Source: Deltaproteobacteria bacterium
GTDB taxonomy: Bacteria > Myxococcota_A > UBA9160 > SZUA-336
DNA: 64,000 nt
Assembly: GCA_029261895.1 (NCBI GenBank)
Contig: JAJDAK010000091.1
Span: 1-64,000, forward strand
Direction of reading: 5' to 3'
Position 1 is the first letter of the stretch; each line of letters opens with the position of its first letter. The notes beneath the pieces are model-generated. The model was not told where the DNA came from and did no database searches. It saw only the letters and a list, made by a program, of their open reading frames with translations. Position numbers and translations under genes: made by a program. Below, piece after piece: positions 45,415-52,188 of the stretch.

Positions 45415-46052
45415 GCGTTCTCCTTCAAACGGGTCGCGAGTTCCAACGTATCGAAGTAGCTGTGGACGGAGGGGGCTTGCCCCTCCGCGCATTCGAGTCG
45501 ATCCACGCCGCGCAATGCATACGGACCATTGCTCAGCTCAACGGTCGCGCTCCACTCCGTGAAAAAAAGTCTTAGGTCGCCAGCGAAGTTTTCAATGGTC
45601 TTCACCGCGTCGGGCAGCTTCTCCAACTTCGGCAGATCAGGGTTGAGTCGAGCGAAGAGCGCGCGCCGATCGTAGTAACGACGTCCACGGATCACCCGAT
45701 CGTCTTGCAGATCCATGCAGTAGACCGAGGACCAACTCACCGAACTCCCCGCGATCGTCGCTCGGTTCGTCGCCTCCACGAAAACGGTTCGGTCACGGGC
45801 ACGCCAGCGCTCCGGAATCATTTCGAGATCGGGGATTAGTCGAAGCACGGCCTCGAAGTGCGCCGGAATTTCATCAACCGTGATGGGCTGCGGCATGCCG
45901 GAATCAAAGAGCGTCCCCTGCGGATGAAAGAGCGGCAGATATGTCGCAACGCTCGGTTTGGCACCAAATGCTCTAAATCGATCGAGATATCGCGAGACCT
46001 CTGAATCCATAGAAGCATCGTCACCCGCAAGAGGCCCCATAACAAGATCCAT
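45411..46052 (-). CDS. SnoaL/NTF2-like domain protein
   Basis: This 213-residue protein carries one SnoaL-like domain in its first 130 residues (YLDRFRAFGAKPSVATYLPL, FHPQGTLFDSGM, HFEAVLRLIPDLEM, VFVEATNRATIAG). A C-terminal part of about 80 residues follows, with weaker similarity that may be a degenerate second domain. It is the promoter-proximal gene of a two-gene operon with the tandem SnoaL protein. It is divergent from the MocR regulator, with only 35 bases between the start codons. Confidence 0.75.
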   Translation of the reverse strand: MDLVMGPLAGDDASMDSEVSRYLDRFRAFGAKPSVATYLPLFHPQGTLFDSGMPQPITVDEIPAHFEAVLRLIPDLEMIPERWRARDRTVFVEATNRATIAGSSVSWSSVYCMDLQDDRVIRGRRYYDRRALFARLNPDLPKLEKLPDAVKTIENFAGDLRLFFTEWSATVELSNGPYALRGVDRLECAEGQAPSVHSYFDTLELATRLKENA

Positions 46053-46087
46053 TTCTTGTATTATTTAGGGGCCAATTAGGAGTCACG

Positions 46088-47557
46088 ATGTCCATCCATC
46101 TCGATGGTCGAGGTTCGCTATACGAGCAGGTCTACCGAGGCCTGCGGGGCCTGATTCTGGATGGCGTGTTTGGACCCGGATCGAAGCTCCCCACGTCACG
46201 CGCCATGGGGAAGGAGCTCGGCGTTTCGCGTAACACGATGCTGAATGCCTACCAGCAGCTGGTCGATGAGGGCTATGCCCAAGGAATCGTAGGCTCGGGC
46301 ACCTTCGTTGCGAGATCTCTTCCGGACGAAGCCCGACGGCCGGGAGCCCAAATCCCCTCGCCCAAGAGGCGACTCAAGCTCTCGACATCGAGCTACGCGC
46401 AGCGTCTTCTCAAACACGCGCCGAGGGCCGGCGCCAGTTGGCGCCTACCTCGACACCACCTGCCCTATGACTTCCGCTACGGCGAGCCCGCGTACAACGA
46501 TCTGCCGCTTGAAACCTGGTCGCGTCTCCTTGGACGTATCGCGCGGAATGCTCGTGCGGGCGAACTCGCATACGGCGAACCCGCGGGTCCAATCGAGTTA
46601 CGCCAAGCACTCGCGGGCTATCTGCGCCGCGCGCGCGGCGTGGTCTGTGAACCCGAACAGATCCTCATCACCCAAGGTAGCCAACAAGCCATTGATCTCA
46701 TCGCGCGCGTATTGGTAGACGCCGGTGACCGCGTGGTGCTCGAGGAACCTCACTACACGGGGTTCTCATTCGTGATGGGAAGCAGTGGAGCAGAACTGAT
46801 TTCAGTTCCTACCGATTCCAACGGGCTTCAAGTCGACAATCTCGATGCACTCGACGGAATTCGTGCGGTTTGCGTTACACCATCGCATCAGTTTCCAAGC
46901 GGTGGCGTACTCTCACTCGAACGGCGGTTGAGTCTTCTCTCATGGGCAGAACGTGAAAACACAATCGTGATTGAGGATGACTACGACGGTGAGTATCGCT
47001 ACGAAGGCCGACCCGTACCCAGCTTACAAAGCCTCGATCAAAGCGGACATGTGCTCTACGTCGGCACCGCCTCTAAGCTGCTTTTTCCATCGCTGCGCAT
47101 CGGCTGGTTGGTTGTTCCCCAAGATCTGGTGCGTGTTTTCACGATCGCTAAGGCGTTTACTGACACAGGAAGCTCAGGCCTCGAACAACGCGTTCTAGCC
47201 GAGTTCATCAAGCAAGGTCATCTCGAACGTCACGTCCGTCGCACACGTGTGCGCAACGCGGCACGCCGTAAAGCGCTGGAAGCGGCAGTGTCACGCGAAC
47301 TCGAAGGCATCGCAGAGCTACAGGGCACGCAGGCGGGACTCCATGGTGTGCTCTGGGTTCCCGAATTACCCGGATCGCGCGAGCAAGACCTGCGACGAGC
47401 CGCGGCCGAGCGCGGTGTAGGGATCTACCCGGTTCATCCCTACTACCGCCGCCGCCCGCGCAAAGCGGGCTTTGTACTCGGCTACGCAGCCCTCACCGAG
47501 CGCGAGATCGACGAGGGCATCCGCCGACTCGCCGTCGCCATAAAGCGGCTCCACTGA
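46088..47557 (+). CDS. MocR/PdxR-family regulator (GntR HTH fused to aminotransferase)
   Basis: The 489-residue protein has an N-terminal GntR winged helix (1-75: LYEQVYRGLRGLILDGVFGP, LPTSRAMGKELGVSRNTM, LVDEGYAQGIVGSGTFV). A linker and a type I aminotransferase domain follow, with ITQGSQQAIDLIAR, EEPHYTGF, the PLP lysine in GTASKLLFPSLRIGW and a small C-terminal domain. Family members sense PLP or amino compounds and regulate nearby genes. AGGAG precedes ATG. The closest target is the divergent SnoaL-like operon starting 35 bases away. Confidence 0.92.
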   Translation: MSIHLDGRGSLYEQVYRGLRGLILDGVFGPGSKLPTSRAMGKELGVSRNTMLNAYQQLVDEGYAQGIVGSGTFVARSLPDEARRPGAQIPSPKRRLKLSTSSYAQRLLKHAPRAGASWRLPRHHLPYDFRYGEPAYNDLPLETWSRLLGRIARNARAGELAYGEPAGPIELRQALAGYLRRARGVVCEPEQILITQGSQQAIDLIARVLVDAGDRVVLEEPHYTGFSFVMGSSGAELISVPTDSNGLQVDNLDALDGIRAVCVTPSHQFPSGGVLSLERRLSLLSWAERENTIVIEDDYDGEYRYEGRPVPSLQSLDQSGHVLYVGTASKLLFPSLRIGWLVVPQDLVRVFTIAKAFTDTGSSGLEQRVLAEFIKQGHLERHVRRTRVRNAARRKALEAAVSRELEGIAELQGTQAGLHGVLWVPELPGSREQDLRRAAAERGVGIYPVHPYYRRRPRKAGFVLGYAALTEREIDEGIRRLAVAIKRLH

Positions 47558-47615
47558 AACGCCACCGGAGCCAACAATTTCGTTGCAATCTGCTTTAGTC
47601 ATCTGTATAAATTAA

Positions 47616-47631
47616 TTGGTCACTTGACTAA
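47616..47631. promoter_or_regulatory. Candidate TetR operator
   Basis: TTGGTCACTTGACTAA is an inverted repeat: TTnGTCA and TGACnAA arms around CT, one mismatch per arm. It lies 21 bases before the ATG of the TetR gene in an AT-rich stretch. A further half-site TTAGTCA occurs about 15 bases upstream. Autoregulation is the usual arrangement for this family; binding itself is inferred. Confidence 0.5.
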
Positions 47632-47652
47632 TATCGAAAGGCTGACGAAAGC

Positions 47653-48288
47653 ATGGGACGAGCCGCGACCAAGGCGCGTGTGGACGATAGCGAGGAGCGC
47701 ATTCTGCGCGCGGCGCTGGAGACGTTCGCAGAGAAAGGCTTTGACGGCAGCAAGACCCGCGACATCGCGACACGAGCGGGCGTCAACCTGGGGCTGGTTC
47801 AGTACTACTTCGGCACCAAGCTAAAGCTTTGGCAGGCCGCGGTGGACCTTACATTTGAAGAACTGCGGGGCGGACTCGACGCCGTGCTCGAGGACCACAG
47901 CATCACCAGCGATCGTGAGCGGCTGCGCAATCTGATCCGAGGTCATGTCTACTTCGTTGCACGCAAACCTGAATTCGTGCGCTTCATGCATGACGAAGGC
48001 AAGCGCAAAGGGCCGCGCTCGCGGTGGCTCGTCGACCGGCATGTGAAACCCATGTACGAGCGGATTCTCCCGATCATTGAAAAGTCGCAACGGATTGGGA
48101 TTGTTCCCGCAAACGTTCCCAGTATTAATCTGATGTACATCTTCATCGGTTCGGTCGCGGTGTTCTTTCACCAGGCAGAGGAATGCAAACGCGTATCGGG
48201 CATCAACCCGATGGACGATGCATGCGTCGAAGCCCATGCCAACGCGGTCGAGCGGATCTTTCTCGGTCACTCATCTTCGGAGAACTAA
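47653..48288 (+). CDS. TetR-family transcriptional regulator
   Basis: The 211-residue repressor has a canonical N-terminal HTH: ILRAALETFAEKGFDGSKTRDIATRAGVNLGLVQYYFGTK spans about residues 17-56, with the recognition helix at NLGLVQYYF. The C-terminal region is the variable ligand-binding and dimer domain. It is followed after two bases by the DoxX-like gene and then a GST gene, so it likely represses this three-gene operon in response to a hydrophobic or electrophilic compound. Confidence 0.92.
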   Translation: MGRAATKARVDDSEERILRAALETFAEKGFDGSKTRDIATRAGVNLGLVQYYFGTKLKLWQAAVDLTFEELRGGLDAVLEDHSITSDRERLRNLIRGHVYFVARKPEFVRFMHDEGKRKGPRSRWLVDRHVKPMYERILPIIEKSQRIGIVPANVPSINLMYIFIGSVAVFFHQAEECKRVSGINPMDDACVEAHANAVERIFLGHSSSEN

Positions 48289-48290
48289 TT

Positions 48291-48665
48291 ATGAACAGAA
48301 AACATCTCAGCTATTGGATCCCCACCGGGATCTTCTGCGCGATCCTTACATTCAGCGGAATCGCGCACTTCACCCATGCCGCACCGATGGTCGAGGGTAT
48401 GACCCACCTTGGCTACCCGCTCTACGTAATGACGATTCTTGGTATCGCAAAAGTATCCGGAGTGGTCGCACTGCTAATCCCTGGCAAGCCAGTCCTAAAG
48501 GAATGGGCCTATGCGGGGTTTACTTTCAATTTGATAGGTGCAACGGCATCGCATGCTTTCGCGGGAGATGCAATCAGTCACATCTTGACGCCCGCGGCAA
48601 TACTTTGCTTAGGCGTCGTGTCATACGCATTGCGACCCGAGTCTCGACGACTCATCACCCCTTAG
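48291..48665 (+). CDS. DoxX-like membrane protein
   Basis: The 124-residue protein has four hydrophobic helices. It shows the DoxX/DoxX-like pattern: a first helix ending in FSGIAHFTHA, then LGYPLYVMTILGIAKVSGVVALLIPG, and a third helix with YAGFTFNLIGATASHAFAGD. The frame stays open upstream, but ATG 48291 has GGAG at the right distance and excludes 36 residues that overlap tetR. DoxX-like proteins often accompany oxidative-stress or xenobiotic genes; here it lies between tetR and a GST. Confidence 0.85.
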   Translation: MNRKHLSYWIPTGIFCAILTFSGIAHFTHAAPMVEGMTHLGYPLYVMTILGIAKVSGVVALLIPGKPVLKEWAYAGFTFNLIGATASHAFAGDAISHILTPAAILCLGVVSYALRPESRRLITP

Positions 48666-48673
48666 GAGAAAAC

Positions 48674-49429
48674 ATGGGACTCTACGCAAGCGATCATCCC
48701 GACGTGCCAGGCCTCAAAGGTCTGCACCTTTACCACTTCATGCTCTCTAACTGTTCGCAGCGCACCCGACTCGCGTTGGAAGAGAAAGGACTGCCGTGGA
48801 CCAGTCATCATCTGAATCTGCCGGCGAATGAGCATGTGACCTCCGACTACCAGCGCATCAACCCGAAGGGTGTGGTGCCGACGCTGGTTCACGATGGGCA
48901 GGTGGTGATCGAATCGAACGACATTCTTCGCTATCTCGAAGAACATTTTTCGGAGCCGTCACTGCAGTCGAATGATCCAGCGGAGCGTGAGGCAATGCAA
49001 GCCTGCATGCAGGAAGCCGGCGCGTTTCAAGGCACCATCAAGGTGCTATCTCACGAACTCCTCTTTCGGCCGTTCCGGAAGTTCAGTCCCGAAGACGTCA
49101 AGCTATTCGAAGAGCGCCACAACGACGCCGATCTCGTAAGCTTTGTTCGCGACTATTCGGAAGACGGCCCAGCATGGAAACAGCGCGTGGAAGACGCACA
49201 AGCCGGACTCGTCATCTCACTCGATAAACTCGAAGCTCGGCTAAAAGAAACCGAGTGGTTGAGTGGTGATGCGTACGGGCTCGCGGATATTTCCTGGGTC
49301 GTCAACGTGAATCGTCTCATCCAAGCGCAGGTCGATCTTTCGAACTGGCCTGGCTTCCGAAGTTGGGGTGAGCGTGCGATGGCCCGACCTGCGTTCGACA
49401 AAGCCGTGGCATCATACCGCCCGAGCTAG
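48674..49429 (+). CDS. Glutathione S-transferase family protein
   Basis: The 251-residue protein has an N-terminal thioredoxin-like domain (LHLYHFMLSNCSQRTRLALEEK with SNCSQR as active-site loop, GVVPTLVHDG cis-Pro, IESNDILRYLEE gamma-glutamyl site) and an all-helical C-terminal domain with the N-capping motif LADISWVVNVNRL. Start is the ATG at 48674 with TAGGAG upstream. It is the last gene of the tetR operon and ends two bases before a convergent SDR. Conjugation or reductive cleavage of an electrophile is likely; the substrate is not visible. Confidence 0.88.
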   Translation: MGLYASDHPDVPGLKGLHLYHFMLSNCSQRTRLALEEKGLPWTSHHLNLPANEHVTSDYQRINPKGVVPTLVHDGQVVIESNDILRYLEEHFSEPSLQSNDPAEREAMQACMQEAGAFQGTIKVLSHELLFRPFRKFSPEDVKLFEERHNDADLVSFVRDYSEDGPAWKQRVEDAQAGLVISLDKLEARLKETEWLSGDAYGLADISWVVNVNRLIQAQVDLSNWPGFRSWGERAMARPAFDKAVASYRPS

Positions 49430-49430
49430 G

Positions 49431-50165
49431 TTACCAGGGCTCGACCCAGGGACGTAGATCGATCTCATGCGTCCATGCACTGCGCGGCTGCCGGTGCAGC
49501 ATCCAGTAGGTTTCCGCCATAGCATCGGGCGAAAGCAAACCATCGGCTGGCCGAGACTTCACGAGGTCTGGGAAGTTCTCGCGAATCCACGGCATGTCGA
49601 TCGGACCGTCGACCACCACGTGAGCCACGTGGATCCCCTCTGGCCCAAGTTCCCGCGCCATGCTCTGCGCTAAAGCGCGAAGCGCATGTTTGGCGCCCGC
49701 GAATCCCGCCATGCCCGCTCGTCCTCTCAAACTCGCGGTAGCACCGGTGAATAGAACCGTGCCCTTACTGTGTGCCGACATACGCCGCGCAGCTTCACGG
49801 CCGACGAGAAAACCAGAAAAGCATGCCATGTGCCAGATCTTGAAATACTTGCGCGTATCCATTTCGCGGATAGGGATATGAACATTGGCACCGATGTTGT
49901 GAACCACCACTTCGACATCGCCCAACTTCTCAACCTGATCAAAAACCTGGATGACATCTGCTTCCTGACGCGCATCGGCGCCGAACGCGGTTGCCTGGCC
50001 GCCAGATTTTTCGATCTCTTCCACCAGCGGAACGAGGCTGTCCGCCTTACGCCGAACGACGCCAACGTGATAGCCGCCCTTCGCGAAGCGCCGCGCCACA
50101 GCTCCACCAAGCCCCGGACCCGCACCGAAGATCAGTGCGATCTTCTTCGGCTCTTCTTGTCCCAT
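49431..50165 (-). CDS. SDR-family protein with Phe in place of the catalytic Tyr
   Basis: The 244-residue short-chain dehydrogenase-like protein has the cofactor motif GAGPGLGGAVARRF (14-27), the HNIGAN strand (NAG-like) and VLFTGATASLRGRAG. Where YxxxK should stand there is FAGAK, so the catalytic Tyr is Phe while the Lys is kept. Normal oxidoreductase chemistry may be impaired, or the family may use another route; I recall relatives with the same FxxxK. It follows the thioredoxin-fold isomerase by two bases in the HxlR operon. Confidence 0.85.
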   Translation of the reverse strand: MGQEEPKKIALIFGAGPGLGGAVARRFAKGGYHVGVVRRKADSLVPLVEEIEKSGGQATAFGADARQEADVIQVFDQVEKLGDVEVVVHNIGANVHIPIREMDTRKYFKIWHMACFSGFLVGREAARRMSAHSKGTVLFTGATASLRGRAGMAGFAGAKHALRALAQSMARELGPEGIHVAHVVVDGPIDMPWIRENFPDLVKSRPADGLLSPDAMAETYWMLHRQPRSAWTHEIDLRPWVEPW

Positions 50166-50167
50166 AC

Positions 50168-50755
50168 TTAGCTGTTCAGTTTCTCTTCTAAGAAGTCGAG
50201 GCGGTCGTTGCCAAAGAACATCTCACCATCGACATAAAAGGTCGGCGCACCGAACGCGCCGCGCTCGACGGCTTCGTCGCTATTGGCTTTGAGCTTATCC
50301 TTGATGCTTTGCTCGCCGGTGCGCGCAACGATGGCACTACCCTCGAGGCCAGCAGCATCAAGAACCGCACCAAGAACGTCCGCGTCACCGACGTTCTTCT
50401 CCTCCCGCCACATCGCTGAAAACAGTGCTTGATGATAAGTCTCGAAGTACCCCTCTTCGAGCGCAACCAACGCGCCGCGCATCGCTTTCACTGTATTCAC
50501 AGGAAAGTGCGGATTGAATTTTATCTCGAGTTGATAACGACCAGACCAGCGCGCGATATCGGCGAACATGTACTTCCCCTTCGCGGGTACGGTGGCCGGT
50601 GGCTTGTTTCCAGAAGCCTGCATCACGCCGCCTAAAAAGAAGGGGCGGTAGACCAACTCGGCACCGGTTCGCTTGATCAATTCTGGCACCTGACTATCGG
50701 CCAGGTATGAAAACGGGCTTACGTAATCAAAGAAGTATTCGACTCGACGGGACAT
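50168..50755 (-). CDS. DsbA-like 2-hydroxychromene-2-carboxylate isomerase family protein
   Basis: The 195-residue protein starts at an ATG with AAGGAG upstream; the frame stays open farther upstream without family similarity. YFFDYVSPFSYLAD at the N-terminus carries the Ser that replaces the DsbA CxxC in this kappa-GST-like family. GAFGAPTFYVDGEMFFGNDRL at the end is the cis-Pro and C-terminal motif. Family members isomerise chromene carboxylates in aromatic degradation using glutathione, or act on related substrates. It lies between hxlR-type and SDR genes. Confidence 0.88.
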   Translation of the reverse strand: MSRRVEYFFDYVSPFSYLADSQVPELIKRTGAELVYRPFFLGGVMQASGNKPPATVPAKGKYMFADIARWSGRYQLEIKFNPHFPVNTVKAMRGALVALEEGYFETYHQALFSAMWREEKNVGDADVLGAVLDAAGLEGSAIVARTGEQSIKDKLKANSDEAVERGAFGAPTFYVDGEMFFGNDRLDFLEEKLNS

Positions 50756-50786
50756 GGTTCTCCTTTCGTTTGGTGTATGCAATCTG

Positions 50787-51239
50787 TCACGTTCGCAATT
50801 CCATCCGATGCACACGAACCTCGAGAGGCGGCACCGCTTCACCGCACTCGGAGCAATGTATTTCGGGGACGAAGTCATGCGCGCACTTCGTATGTTTGAA
50901 GCGCATTGAGGGTCCTCGATCATCAGGGTCGTGCTTATTGCCCCAGTGCGTAATTGACATCAACACGCCGTAGAGATCGACACCTTTCCTCGTAAGCCTA
51001 TATTCCTGACGAGGTGGCCGTTCCTGGTACGTCATGCGCTCGAAAATGTCGTGTTCACAGAGTGAACCCAGTCTTCGGGTCAAAATCGTCGGAGAAATAT
51101 CGAGCCGTTCACGGAACGCCTCAAAACGTCGCGCACCGAGAAAAGCCTCGCGCAGGATGAGCAACGTCCATCGGTCTCCAAGCACGGAGAGAAACCGCGC
51201 GATCGGGCAGGGTTCAGTTCGCAATTCATTCCACTTCAC
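50787..51239 (-). CDS. HxlR-family transcriptional regulator
   Basis: The 150-residue winged-helix regulator has CPIARFLSVLGDRWTLLILR (the Cys-Pro-Ile start is diagnostic), the recognition region LDISPTILTRRLGSLCEHDI and wing RPPRQEYRLTRKG. The C-terminus has HTKCAH...IHCSECGEAV, which may bind zinc. The Cys near the N-terminus is used as a redox or electrophile sensor in some relatives. It heads the isomerase-SDR operon and is divergent from the luciferase-like gene, so it may control both. Confidence 0.9.
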   Translation of the reverse strand: MKWNELRTEPCPIARFLSVLGDRWTLLILREAFLGARRFEAFRERLDISPTILTRRLGSLCEHDIFERMTYQERPPRQEYRLTRKGVDLYGVLMSITHWGNKHDPDDRGPSMRFKHTKCAHDFVPEIHCSECGEAVPPLEVRVHRMELRT

Positions 51240-51288
51240 GAGCGATTCCTAGGCATTGCCTTGCGGTCTTGATCAACAACGCGTATTC

Positions 51289-51313
51289 AGTTACTACACT
51301 TTCAGTAGTTAGT
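51289..51313. promoter_or_regulatory. Candidate HxlR operator between divergent genes
   Basis: ACTAC (51293-51297) and GTAGT (51305-51309) form a perfect 5-bp inverted repeat around a 7-base spacer, and further outer bases pair alternately (51291/51311, 51289/51313). It lies between the hxlR-type start (51239) and the luciferase-like start (51337), where an autoregulatory site is expected. Symmetry is seen; binding is inferred. Confidence 0.45.
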
Positions 51314-51336
51314 CAATTTCGAGAGGGGTTTCTGCC

Positions 51337-52188
51337 ATGCATTACGGCGTCATGATTTTCCCAACCGCGTATGCGGTTCCACCCGGCGAGCTCGCTCGAG
51401 CCGCAGAGGAACGTGGCTTTGAATCGCTTTGGTTCGCAGAGCACTCGCATATTCCTGCCAGCCGTGAGACTCCCTGGCCCGGCGGTGCTGAGCTGCCGCA
51501 GATGTACTACGACGCCATGGACCCTTTCGTCGCTCTGGCTGCAGCAGCCGAGGCTACGACCGAACTCAAGCTTGCAACCGGCATCTGCCTGGTCATTCAG
51601 CGTGACGTCATTCAAACCGCAAAATCCGTCGCAACGCTAGACGTGCTCTCTGGCGGGCGCTTTCTATTTGGTGTTGGCGGCGGTTGGAACAAAGAGGAAA
51701 TGGCGAATCACGGGACTGCGTTCGAAGGGCGCTGGAAACTGCTTCGGGAAAAGATTGAGGCAATGAAACAGATTTGGACTCAAGACGAGGCCACCTATAA
51801 GGGTGAGCGCATCGCCTTCGATCGCATCATTGCCAACCCCAAACCGATACAAAAACCACACCCGCCGATTCACGTCGGGGGTGCGTTTCCGGGCGGCATG
51901 AGACGCGCCCTTCGTTACGGCGACGGCTGGATTCCATTGCTAGGCCGTGGGGATGACGACATTACGAAACACATGACTGCGTTCCGGCAAGCCGCACGCG
52001 AAGTGGATCGCGATCCCGACACGATGGAGGTCACGCTCTATGCCATTGGTCCCGACGCGGACCTCGTCAAGCGCTGCGAGGACGCGGGGCTTTCGCGCGT
52101 CGTCTTTGGACTACCGCCGGCCGAAAGCGGCATCGTGTTCAAGTACATGGACCACATCGCTGGAGTCATTGGTATGCATCGGCGTTGA
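51337..52188 (+). CDS. LLM-class (luciferase-like) flavin or F420-dependent oxidoreductase
   Basis: The 283-residue TIM-barrel enzyme shows MHYGVMIFPTAYAVPP at the first strand, ESLWFAEHSHIP, LATGICLVIQRD, VLSGGRFLFGVGGGWN and PPIHVGGAFPGGMRRALRYGDGWIP, the usual signatures. The pattern is common in F420-dependent members (TIGR03619-like), but the cofactor could be FMN. Its 3' end overlaps the NRPS end by 23 bases on the other strand. It is divergent from the HxlR operon. Confidence 0.88.
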   Translation: MHYGVMIFPTAYAVPPGELARAAEERGFESLWFAEHSHIPASRETPWPGGAELPQMYYDAMDPFVALAAAAEATTELKLATGICLVIQRDVIQTAKSVATLDVLSGGRFLFGVGGGWNKEEMANHGTAFEGRWKLLREKIEAMKQIWTQDEATYKGERIAFDRIIANPKPIQKPHPPIHVGGAFPGGMRRALRYGDGWIPLLGRGDDDITKHMTAFRQAAREVDRDPDTMEVTLYAIGPDADLVKRCEDAGLSRVVFGLPPAESGIVFKYMDHIAGVIGMHRR

